This document shows positions 1-6,503 of a stretch of DNA of 20,908 bases, piece after piece. Numbering within the stretch: the first letter of the stretch is position 1; every line of letters begins with the position of its first letter. The position numbers were made by a program, and so were the translations under genes. The stretch covers positions 1-20,908 of the forward strand of contig JADJYX010000027.1 in the NCBI GenBank assembly GCA_016719535.1, read 5' to 3'. The notes under the pieces were generated by a model that did no database searches, was not told the DNA's origin, and was given only the letters and a program-made list of their open reading frames with translations. Source of the DNA: Rubrivivax sp. (lineage in GTDB: Bacteria; Pseudomonadota; Gammaproteobacteria; Burkholderiales; Burkholderiaceae_C).

Positions 1-242
1 ACAGAGAACAGACTGCACATCTACAAACGGCCTTGTTGCGCATCGTGGCGCGGGCCCAGATACGAACCGCTCAGCCGGGCTCCATTCGCGGTACGGGGTT
101 GGGCGCGATTGCCGCCCCGCACGGTTTACCGAGTTCGCCAGCTGCCGGTCTGACCTGTCAAATGCATCTTCGAGAGCACGTCTTGGCTGGAAGGAGTGAC
201 TTTTCCGTGGGGTTGATCGGGTGTCGCGACTTGCAGCGTGCG
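1..242 (-). ncRNA. Possible guide (seek/bridge) RNA region downstream of IS1111-group transposase
   Basis: About 240 bases follow the transposase stop with no convincing gene. In IS1111-group elements the noncoding RNA that guides target choice is encoded downstream of the transposase, so this is where it would be. A 5-bp stem with a 7-base loop is visible at 101-117 (gggcg/cgccc), overlapping an alternative cgggg/ccccg pairing at 94-98 and 115-119. A short cggt/accg stem lies nearby. The RNA itself and its limits are inference. Confidence 0.3.
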
Positions 243-1370
243 TCAGGCCACGCAGGCGGCCGAGATCGATGGTGGATCTACGACGGGTTGCCGGTCCGGC
301 TGGTTGGCCCGGGGCTTGACGCTGACGTGTTTGGAATCGAAGCCGTCTTCGCGGGTCATTACCGCCCATAGGATTCGAGCGTTCTTGTTGGCCATGGCCA
401 CGCAGGCCTTCTGCCAACCCACGCGGGCCGTTAGCTGCACCAGCCAGCGCGAGATCGGGTCGTCGCGTTTGTCGGCGCTCATCACTGCGGCCTTGGCACC
501 CTGGATCAGCAGCGTGCGTAGGTAGTCGTCGCCGCGCTTTGTGATGCGCCCCAGGCGGATCGTGCCGCCGCTGGAGGCCTGGCGTGGCACCACGCCCAGC
601 CATGCACCGAACTGGTGGCCGCTTTTGAACTGCGTGAAGTCACCCACGCCGGCCGTCAGCGCTGACGCACCGAGTTCACCAATTCCGATGACCTTGGCCG
701 CGCGCTTGGCTGCTGGGCTGGCCCGCACATGCTGACCGATCTGCCGGTCGCACCAGCGCATGTGCTCGTCGAGTTCGCGCCAGTGCTCGAAGGCGCGCTG
801 CACCACCAGGCGCGCCGTTGTGCTGAGTTCGTTGCTCGCGTCCTCGATGATGTCGGCCAGCACGGCGCGCAAGACCTTGGGGCTCTTGCCGAACACAAGG
901 CCGAACTCCGTCAGCACACCGCGGATCTGGTTGATGCAGGCGGTGCGCTCCTCCTTCAACCCTTCGCGTACCCGGTGCAGACTCATCACACCCTGCTGCT
1001 CGCAGGTCTTGACTTGCACGAAGCGCATGCTCGGTCGCGATGCCGCCTCGCAGATCGCAGCGGCGTCGGTGGCGTCGTTCTTGCCGCCTTTGCCTTCCAT
1101 GCGATACGGGGTGACGAAGTGGGCTGCGATCAGCCGCGCGTCCAGCCCTTGCCGGATCAGCTTGCGAGCCCAGTGGTGCGCGCTCGAACAGGCTTCCATC
1201 GCCACCAGCGTGCCCGCGGGCAGTTGCGTGCACCAGGCGAAGAACTGCTCGCGCTTGAACGCCCGCGCCACCACGCGCCGGCCGGACGCATCCACTGCGT
1301 GGACCTGAATCACTTGCTTGGCGAGGTCGACACCGACCCGCGCGATCCGTGCTCCTGTAATCTCGTCCAT
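243..1370 (-). CDS. IS110-family transposase (IS1111 group, DEDD)
   Basis: A complete 375-residue recombinase that moves the element by a RuvC-like DEDD active site plus a C-terminal serine domain. The acidic residues are visible as D15 (VGVDLAK), E59 (VAMEACSS), D99 and D102 (GKNDATDAA). The stretch ICEAASRPSMRFVQ that follows is characteristic of the IS1111 group. The C-terminal Transposase_20 part carries RQASSGGTIRLGRITKRG, including the expected serine. I chose ATG 1370 because the RuvC-like strand begins just after it and a purine-rich AAAGGGGAA lies about 5-13 bases upstream. The open frame continues further upstream to 1766, but that part is not transposase-like. No frameshift is seen, unlike many neighbours. 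Family assignment is firm; the group assignment is from recalled sequence style. Confidence 0.93.
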   Translation of the reverse strand: MDEITGARIARVGVDLAKQVIQVHAVDASGRRVVARAFKREQFFAWCTQLPAGTLVAMEACSSAHHWARKLIRQGLDARLIAAHFVTPYRMEGKGGKNDATDAAAICEAASRPSMRFVQVKTCEQQGVMSLHRVREGLKEERTACINQIRGVLTEFGLVFGKSPKVLRAVLADIIEDASNELSTTARLVVQRAFEHWRELDEHMRWCDRQIGQHVRASPAAKRAAKVIGIGELGASALTAGVGDFTQFKSGHQFGAWLGVVPRQASSGGTIRLGRITKRGDDYLRTLLIQGAKAAVMSADKRDDPISRWLVQLTARVGWQKACVAMANKNARILWAVMTREDGFDSKHVSVKPRANQPDRQPVVDPPSISAACVA

Positions 1371-1391
1371 GGGCTTCCCCTTTCCGGTTGC

Positions 1392-1415
1392 AGATTGAGA
1401 GTCGCAACTCAATCT
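1392..1415. repeat. Perfect 8-bp inverted repeat upstream of the IS110-family transposase
   Basis: AGATTGAG and CTCAATCT are separated by an 8-base loop, 22 bases upstream of the transposase start codon. It could be a regulatory hairpin in the transposase leader, part of a structured noncoding RNA, or a subterminal signal of the element. Further small stems follow it at 1417-1430, 1444-1453 and 1469-1480, so the whole leader is unusually structured. Confidence 0.6.
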
Positions 1416-1512
1416 TGGTGCTTCGACACCGTCGCTGGAAGGTGGGAAGTCCCTTCGTATTCGCGGTGGTGGCGTGCCACGAGGTCTACGCGGCGGCAAG
1501 TCGTACCTTGGT

Positions 1513-1532
1513 TCCGGGGACTGTTCCCCGGA
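1513..1532. repeat. Perfect 8-bp hairpin just before the tyrosine recombinase
   Basis: Arms TCCGGGGA and TCCCCGGA enclose a 4-base loop (CTGT). It lies 10 bases before the recombinase start codon at 1543. Elements of the IS91 family carry hairpins near their ends, so it may mark the 5' (ter) end of the IS91-like unit. It could equally be a regulatory hairpin controlling the recombinase. The stem is seen directly; the role is inference. Confidence 0.5.
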
Positions 1533-1736
1533 CCTCGGAGATGACCATGACACCGCTGCGCCAACGCATGATCGATGCGATGGTGTTGCGCGGCTTTGCT
1601 GCGCGCACCCAGGAGACCTACCTGTGCGCCGTCGGGCAGGCGGCCAGGCACCACCACTGCAGCCCCGCGCTGCTGACCGACGAGCAGGTTCAGGCTTACT
1701 TGCTGTACCTGTTGCAGGAACGACAGCGCTCGCGCT

Positions 1737-1744
1737 CCACCGTC
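1737..1744. repeat. IS66 target-site duplication, left copy
   Basis: The sequence ccaccgtc is repeated exactly at 4271-4278 on the far side of the IS66 element. Removing 1745-4278 rejoins the recombinase reading frame. Confidence 0.95.
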
Positions 1745-1762
1745 GTAAGCGTTCCGCGAACG
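1745..1762. repeat. IS66 terminal inverted repeat, left
   Basis: Begins GTAAGCGTTCCGC and matches the reverse complement of the right end for 13 bases without a mismatch, with scattered matches after that. Confidence 0.92.
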
Positions 1763-1802
1763 ACACCCTTGCGCGTTTCAGCGCGGTGTGCTGACGTGGG
1801 CG

Positions 1803-3395
1803 CTACGCGACCACGGCGACAGGTGTCGAATTCGCCACGGCGGCATCGTCGGGTGGCCGCCAGTTGTGCGGCAGCAGCTGCGCCAGGTCGCGCTGCTTGA
1901 GCGTCGGCAGCCGCTCGAACACGTCCTTCAGGTAGGCCCAGGGATCGTGCCCGTTGAGCTTGGCCGACTCGATCAGGCTGAGCACCACCGCAGCGCGCTC
2001 GCCGGCCTGCTGTGATCCCACGAAGAGCCAGTTCTTGCGGCCGACCGCGAGCGGACGCACCGCGTTCTCCGCCGCGTTGTTGTCGATCGGGACATGCCCG
2101 TCGTCGAGGTAGCGCGTCAGTCCTCGCCAATTGCTCAACGCGTAGTCGATGGCCTTGGCCGTCACGTCGGCCCTGGCCAGCTTCTGGCGCTGCTCGCTCA
2201 GCCAGGTGTGCAAGGCCTCGGCCACCGGTTTGGCGTGTTGCTGACGCCACCGTCGCCTGGCCTGCGGTTCCAGCTCGCGAGCCTCGCGCTCGAACTCGTA
2301 GAGTTTGCCGATCAGCGCCACCGCATGGCCCGCGATCTCGCTGCCGTTGTACTGGTGTGCCTCGAACAGCTTCCTGCGCGCGTGGGCCATGCACAGCGCC
2401 GCGGTCACGCCCTGGGATTGCAGCGCGTGGTAGCCCGAGAAGTCGTCCGTCACCAAGGTCCCGGCGAAGCCTTGCAGCACCCGGCGCGCATTCTCGCCGC
2501 CGCGGCCCGTGCTGAAGTCGTACAGCACCGCGCGTCCCTTGCCATTGACGGCGACGAAGTTCGTCGTGCGGTACACCCACACATACGCGCGGCGGGTCTT
2601 GCCCTTGCCGGGTGCCAGCAGCTTGATGGGCGTCTCGTCGGCGTGGACCACGCCGTGGCCGACGATGAAGTCCTTCAGCGCCTGGGCCAGCGGCGTCAGG
2701 CGCACGCCGCAGATGCCGATCCACTGCGCCATGCTCGAGCGCGGGATGTGCACGCCCGAGCGGGCATAGATCTCGGTCTGGCGATACAGCGGCAGGTGAT
2801 CGTCGTGTTTGGCCACCACCACCTGCGCCAGCAGGCCTGGCGCCGGGATGCCCTTGTCGATCATCTGTGCCGGCATCGGCGCGGCCTGAAGGGTCTGGCA
2901 GCACGCGCAGGCGTACTTGCCGCGAATGTGGCGCAGCACGAAGAACTGCGCCGGCACGCAGTCGAGTTGCTCGCTGACCTCTTGGCCGATGCGCTCGAGC
3001 GCTTGGCCGCAGGCGCAGTGGGTGGCCTCGATCTCGTGATGCCGCTCCACGCGCGGCAGGCCGGCGGGCAGCGCCTGGCGCACGGCCTGGCGCTTGGCAC
3101 GCGGCGCGGCGGGCGGCTTGGCCTCGTCCCGCGCCGCCTGATCCTCCAGCGCGGTGTCGGCCACGATGGCGTCGAACAGCACGGCCTGCGTCATGCCGTC
3201 CAGGCTCTCGCTGGACGTGTCGAAGCGCCAGCGCTTCAGGCGCGCGACCTCGAAGTTCAGCGCTTCGTTCCTGGTCTTCTCGAACCTGAGCTCGGCCTGC
3301 ATGCGCTCGATCAGAGCGCGAAGTTCGTGCACCGGGTCGGCAGCCGGCGCCGCGTCGTGCGGGGCATCGGTCGGCGTGCCGGAGGCTTCGAGCAT
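1803..3395 (-). CDS. tnpC: IS66-family transposase TnpC (DDE)
   Basis: The main transposase of the IS66 element. From ATG 3395 it is 530 residues, close to the family's usual size. In order it has: a helical N-terminal segment rich in Leu and Glu (HELRALIERMQAEL), the conserved LKRWRFDTSSES, a zinc-binding segment with THCACGQ and YACACCQ, and the DDE catalytic core. The acidic triad is visible as D253 (HADETPIKL), D317 (DDFSGYHAL) and E443 (AENAVRPLAVGRK). A longer start at 3440 is possible. I prefer 3395 because the extra residues come from a simple gc repeat and GAGGGA lies upstream of 3395, though with long spacing. It follows tnpA and tnpB in the same direction, as in all complete IS66 elements. 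No damage is seen. Confidence 0.95.
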   Translation of the reverse strand: MLEASGTPTDAPHDAAPAADPVHELRALIERMQAELRFEKTRNEALNFEVARLKRWRFDTSSESLDGMTQAVLFDAIVADTALEDQAARDEAKPPAAPRAKRQAVRQALPAGLPRVERHHEIEATHCACGQALERIGQEVSEQLDCVPAQFFVLRHIRGKYACACCQTLQAAPMPAQMIDKGIPAPGLLAQVVVAKHDDHLPLYRQTEIYARSGVHIPRSSMAQWIGICGVRLTPLAQALKDFIVGHGVVHADETPIKLLAPGKGKTRRAYVWVYRTTNFVAVNGKGRAVLYDFSTGRGGENARRVLQGFAGTLVTDDFSGYHALQSQGVTAALCMAHARRKLFEAHQYNGSEIAGHAVALIGKLYEFEREARELEPQARRRWRQQHAKPVAEALHTWLSEQRQKLARADVTAKAIDYALSNWRGLTRYLDDGHVPIDNNAAENAVRPLAVGRKNWLFVGSQQAGERAAVVLSLIESAKLNGHDPWAYLKDVFERLPTLKQRDLAQLLPHNWRPPDDAAVANSTPVAVVA

Positions 3396-3509
3396 GGCTG
3401 GCAGTGTCCCTCGCGCGCGTGCGCGCGCGAAGCGGGACATTCGCCAATGGACAAACGCCCAGACTTCGGCCCGGATGACGCGCTCGACGCCGGTGCATCG
3501 CGGTGGCCC

Positions 3510-3851
3510 TCAGACTGCCGTGATCGGCTGCGGCGGCGGGGCGCTCAGCCGCTGCCAGGGCAGCCCGGCGACGAGCCAGTCGAACTGCTCGCGGCTGAGC
3601 TGGACCTGTCCGGAGTCCTCGCGCGGCCAGGCGAAGCTGCCGGCCTGCAGCCGCCGGGTGCACAGCCACATGCCCGCGCCGTCGTAGACGAGCACCTTGA
3701 GCCGGTCGGCGCGACGGTTGGCGAAGACGTAGGCGTGGTGAGGCTGCGCACCGAGCGCGAAGCCGTGCACCACCATCGCCAGCAGCCGGTCGATGCCGCC
3801 GCGCAGGTCGCTCGCACCCAGCGCCAGCCAGATGGCTTCGATGCGGATCAT
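3510..3851 (-). CDS. tnpB: IS66 accessory protein TnpB
   Basis: A 113-residue protein of the IS66 Orf2 family (not the RNA-guided nuclease also called TnpB). It is needed with TnpA for efficient IS66 movement; its biochemical role is not settled. The family hallmarks are clear: a start like MIRIEAIWLALGASDLR, then MVVHGFALGAQPHHAYVFA, then RRADRLKVLVYDGAGMWLC and RLQAGSFAWP. The ATG at 3851 overlaps the tnpA stop in ATGA, so the pair is likely translationally coupled. The frame is open further upstream to 4067, but those residues overlap tnpA and are not TnpB-like. About 110 bases separate it from tnpC. Confidence 0.95.
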   Translation of the reverse strand: MIRIEAIWLALGASDLRGGIDRLLAMVVHGFALGAQPHHAYVFANRRADRLKVLVYDGAGMWLCTRRLQAGSFAWPREDSGQVQLSREQFDWLVAGLPWQRLSAPPPQPITAV

Positions 3852-4183
3852 CGCGTCATCGCCTGCAGCCACGCGGCCAGCGCCAAGGTATGGGCCGTCG
3901 GCCAGTGCAGGGTCACGGCGGTCGTGCCCGCGTGCAACTCGATTCGTACCGAGCCGGCCGCTGACGCCGCCGGCAGCCGCGCGGCGACAAAACCGACGGG
4001 CTTGGCAACGACGGGCGGGCTCACCCCGTCCAGCCGCGCCTGCCAGCGCCCGGCGTGTGCGCACCAACTCGCCAGCGAGCGCAGCGGCACGCCATGTTCA
4101 GCGGCCCACTGCGACGCCTTCTTGCCAGAGGCCCGATAGGCCGCCACGTGCCCCAGGTAGTCCTGCATCCGCTGTCGATCCAT
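3848..4183 (-). CDS. tnpA: IS66 accessory protein TnpA
   Basis: A 111-residue protein, first gene of the IS66 element and of its three-gene operon. The N-terminal half (YRASGKKASQWAAEHGV, then LRSLASWCAHAGRW) is the helix-turn-helix-like segment of IS66 Orf1 proteins. The C-terminal half (SVRIELHAGTTAVTLHW) is short and beta-rich. The start at 4183 lies about 85 bases inside the right end of the element, leaving room for a promoter. The stop overlaps the tnpB start by four bases. It is intact. Confidence 0.9.
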   Translation of the reverse strand: MDRQRMQDYLGHVAAYRASGKKASQWAAEHGVPLRSLASWCAHAGRWQARLDGVSPPVVAKPVGFVAARLPAASAAGSVRIELHAGTTAVTLHWPTAHTLALAAWLQAMTR

Positions 4184-4252
4184 GTCTGCCTCGCCGCCTT
4201 CGCCGTTGCTGTGCGCACAAGGTTCCCAGCTTCACGATCGGCAGGGAAGATG

Positions 4253-4270
4253 GGTTGGCGGAACGCTTAC
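4253..4270. repeat. IS66 terminal inverted repeat, right
   Basis: Ends gcggaacgcttac, the reverse complement of the left terminus of the element. Confidence 0.92.
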
Positions 4271-4278
4271 CCACCGTC
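4271..4278. repeat. IS66 target-site duplication, right copy
   Basis: The sequence ccaccgtc is identical to 1737-1744. It directly follows the element's terminal base and is followed by the resumed recombinase frame. Confidence 0.95.
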
Positions 4279-4993
4279 AACATCACCGCCTGTGCATTGC
4301 GCTTCCTGGTTTGCGATGTGCTGGGCCAGGACCAGCGTCGAGCGCAGATCCCCATGGGTCGCAACCCGCAGCGGCTGCCCGAGGTGCTGTCGCGCGCCGA
4401 GGTGGCCGCGCTGCTGGCTGCACCTTTGTCGCCAAGGCCAGGATGTTCTTGACCCTGGCCTATGCCAGTGGCCTGCGCCTGAGCGAGCTGTGCCAACTGC
4501 GCGGCTGCGACATCGACTCGGCCCCTGACCGCATGTGCATTCGCGTCATCCAGGGCAAGGGCGCTCAGGATCGCTACGCGCTGCTGACCACTGAGCTGCT
4601 CGACGACCTGCGGCTGTACTGGCGCACTTGTCGTGTCGGGGCCAAGGCCTCGGACTGGTTGTTCCCTTCGCGCTCGAACCCGGCGCGTGCCATCGATCGC
4701 GCCAGCGGCCTAGCGCTTCTACCACCTCGCGCGTGACGCCGTCGGCATCACCAAGGTCGGCGGCATCCACACCCTGAGGCATTGCTTCGCCACGCATCTG
4801 CTGGAGGCCGGCGTCGATCTGCACGGCGTGAGCAAGTTGCTCGGCCATGCCCAGCTCAGCACCACCAGCCGCTACCTGCGCATGGCTCGCCCGGCTACAG
4901 CGCCGGGGCGACGCGCTGGCCCTGCTGTCGCAGTTGCCCAAGACACCACCACCACCGCCGCCGCCGCCGCCCCTGCACTGAGCTGTCAGCGCT

Positions 4994-6173
4994 GTGAGCG
5001 CCACCCTGGCCGAGGTGCTGCGCACCTTCGGCCCGGCCTACCTCAACCAGCACGCCCTGAGCACGGCTCAGGCACGGGCCTGGCGGGCTATCGTCGCCTG
5101 TCGTACTCCGGCCCTGGGAGGCCAGGTGCAGCAGTGCGACCGGTGTGGGCGCGAGCAGCGGTTGTTCCATTCCTGCAGGAACCGGCACTGTCCGCAGTGC
5201 CAGAGCGGCGCGCGGGATGCCTGGCGCCAGGCACAGCTGGCCGAGTTGCTGCCCGTGCCGTACTGCCATCTCGTCTTCACGCTGCCGCACGCCCTGAATG
5301 GCCTGGCTCAGTTCCATGCCCGCTGGGTCTACCGCACCTTGATGCAGTGCGCTGCGGCCACGCTCACCGAGTTCGCCGCCAACACTCGTTGGCTGGGCGC
5401 CACGCCCGCCTTCACCTTGGTGCTGCACACCTGGACGCAGGACCTGCGGCGACACATCCACGTGCACGCGCTGATGGCCTGCGGCGGGCTGGACGATCAA
5501 GGCACAGTGGTGCGCGCCCAAGCGCAGCCCGACCTTCCTGTTCCCGGTGCATGCCTTGTCCAAGGTGCTGCGGGGCAAGTTCCTCGATGCCCTGCGGCTT
5601 GCCGGCCAAGCGGGCAAGCTGCCGCACGATCCGGCCAGCACCGATGTGGCGCGTCACGCCCGGCTCGCCCAGCTCAAGCGCCACGACTGGGTGGTCTACG
5701 CCAAGACACCCCTGGCCGGGCCCGAGGTGGTGCTGGACTATCTGTCGCGCTATACGCACCGGGTGGCCATCTCCAACGAGCGCATCGTCGGCATCGACGG
5801 CCAGGGCGTGCGTCTGCGCGTTCGCGCTGACGACCACGGCGGCAAGCGCACCGTCTTGATCGACGGTCAGGACTTCATCGCTCGCTTCTTGCAGCATGTC
5901 TTGCCGCGTGGCTTCAAGCGCATCCGTCACTACGGGCTGCTCAGCCCGGCCGTCAAGGCCCAGAAGTTGGCCGCCGCCCGCGCGGCGCTGGCCATGCCCG
6001 CGGCCAACGAGCAAGCTCGCGAGGATGCCGCCGCCTTCCTCAAGCGCGTGGCCGGCATCGACATCGCCTGCTGCCCGCACTGCAAGCTGGGCCAGTGGCG
6101 CACCACCGCGATACTGCCGCCCGAGCGCGCCGGGGAGCACGGCGCCATCGCCAACTGCCGGGGGCCGCCGTGA
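4994..6173 (+). pseudogene. IS91-family Y2/HUH transposase, one frameshift
   Basis: A rolling-circle transposase of about 390 residues once one base is corrected. The N-terminal zinc finger reads CDRCG, then FHSCRNRHCPQCQ (about residues 48-70). The HUH metal-binding motif is RHIHVHALM (His codons at 5453, 5459 and 5465). The two catalytic tyrosines lie in VLDYLSRYTHR (codons at 5739 and 5751), spaced Y-x3-Y as in IS91. The frame changes near 5520, where caagcgc would read through as caacgc (AQRSPTFLFPV), so one extra base explains it. The C-terminus has a second cysteine pair (ACCPHCKLG). It starts 12 bases after the recombinase stop, in the same direction, suggesting a two-gene transposition operon. 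In a well-supported assembly it would be a pseudogene; here the shift may be a sequencing error. Confidence 0.9.
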
Positions 6174-6442
6174 TCCGCGGCGCACGCTTCCTCTGGACTA
6201 TTGCCTGCACTCCTGGGCACGGCAACGGATGTGCTCACGCCTGCCGCCTTCTTCGCCGCCTTGTGGGCCACCACCAACATCAAGGTCGCCTCGACAACCG
6301 CCAGCGCACCCCTACCAGCCAATCCCGGCGTGCCGCCACTGCCGCCCGCAGCCGCAACGCCGTTGCCTGATTGGCCTGCTGAGCCTTACATTCCCCAACA
6401 GCCCCGCATGTCACCCCCGTGGCGGCGGTTTAGTTCAACGAG
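6174..6442. other. Noncoding tail of the IS91-like unit
   Basis: About 270 bases between the transposase stop and the terminal hairpin. Open frames run through it but none has recognisable protein features. IS91-family elements usually have such a noncoding stretch carrying the replication origin (ori) before their 3' end. The tetranucleotide gttc occurs at 6433-6436, close to the hairpin; gttc/gaac is the target word of IS91 itself, but this may be chance. Confidence 0.45.
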
Positions 6443-6503
6443 GTTTATCCGACGCCACCGGCACCGGTGCGTTTGGCCTGCTTCGGTGGGGCGTCGGATA
6501 AAC
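6443..6503. repeat. Terminal hairpin: perfect 14-bp inverted repeat
   Basis: The left arm gtttatccgacgcc (6443-6456) is the exact reverse complement of the right arm (6490-6503). The stem continues for four more pairs (accg/cggt) past a two-base bulge. The 23-base loop begins with the 10-base palindrome gcaccggtgc (6461-6470). No T-run follows, so it is not a standard terminator. The right arm ends exactly where the RTX protein stops resembling its family, so this is probably the 3' (ori) end of the IS91-like unit. Confidence 0.8.

Larger units (their letters stand above)
1..1512 (-). mobile_element. IS110-family (IS1111 group) insertion sequence, ends not resolved
   Basis: The intact minus-strand transposase at 243-1370 defines this element. 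The noncoding stretches beside it (1-242 downstream and 1371-1512 upstream of the gene) contain several short stems, as expected for a family that makes a guide RNA from its noncoding end. I could not find a convincing pair of subterminal inverted repeats, and IS110-type elements make no clear target duplication, so both limits are approximate. The left end may lie outside the window. The right limit is set only by the start of the neighbouring IS91-like unit. Confidence 0.6.
1745..4270 (-). mobile_element. Complete IS66-family insertion sequence (2,526 bp)
   Basis: Both ends begin GTAAGCGTTCCGC when read inward (13 identical bases, then partial matching). The start GTAAGC is typical of IS66. 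The 8 bases before it (1737-1744) and after it (4271-4278) are both ccaccgtc, a perfect target duplication of the length IS66 makes. Inside are the three standard genes tnpA, tnpB and tnpC on the minus strand, all open. The clean ends, clean duplication and intact genes suggest a fairly recent insertion. Confidence 0.96.
1543..4981 (+). pseudogene. Tyrosine recombinase/integrase, split by IS66 and frameshifted
   Basis: The N-terminal SAM-like half (1543-1744) begins MTMTPLRQRMIDAMVLRG, preceded by cggag 3-7 bases before the ATG. It stops where the IS66 element enters at 1745. The gene resumes after the target duplication, in frame across the junction, with NITACALRFLVCDVLGQD at 4279. All catalytic motifs are present: the first Arg in ASGLRLSELCQLRG (about 4467), H-x-x-R in IHTLRHCFATH (about 4769), and the Tyr in STTSRYLRMA (about 4860). 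Three one-base shifts, near 4425, 4709 and 4893, break the downstream half. After repair the protein ends with a nine-proline run and a stop at 4979-4981. Without the IS66 element it would be about 300 residues, normal for XerC/D-like integrases. It probably served the IS91-like unit it sits in. Confidence 0.85.
1513..6503 (+). mobile_element. IS91-like unit: tyrosine recombinase plus Y2/HUH transposase, interrupted by IS66
   Basis: The unit holds a tyrosine recombinase (1543-4981, interrupted) followed 12 bases later by an IS91-type transposase (4994-6173) in the same direction. A 269-base noncoding tail follows, then the 14-bp terminal hairpin at 6443-6503. IS91-family elements with an extra phage-integrase-like gene upstream of the Y2 transposase are known. 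The right end is well supported because the RTX reading frame is recognisable up to the hairpin and departs from its family immediately inside it. The left end is a guess based on the hairpin at 1513. Confidence 0.6.

Noticed and set aside
33..371. 112-residue plus-strand open frame near the left edge
   Set aside because: It runs antisense over the end of the IS110-family transposase and has low-complexity, family-free sequence. It is a GC-rich shadow frame.
186..1443. Shared word gctggaagg flanking the IS110-family gene (about 186 and 1434) as element repeats
   Set aside because: It is a 9-base direct match only, in a family expected to have inverted subterminal repeats, so chance is likely.
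1371..1766. Upstream extension of the IS110-family transposase frame
   Set aside because: The extra 132 residues are Arg/Pro/Ser-rich, cross the recombinase start on the other strand, and precede the conserved RuvC-like beginning.
1696..3669. 657-residue minus-strand open frame
   Set aside because: It is an alternate frame of tnpC, rich in Arg/Ala/Gly, with no domain. The DDE protein occupies the correct frame.
2094..4139. 681-residue plus-strand open frame
   Set aside because: It is antisense to all three IS66 genes. Its His/Leu/Ala/Gly/Gln-rich composition is typical of the complement of GC-rich coding DNA.
6443..6503. Hairpin read as a rho-independent terminator or an integron attC site
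   Set aside because: There is no T-run on either side. The arms lack the core sites of attC, and the position at an element boundary explains it better.
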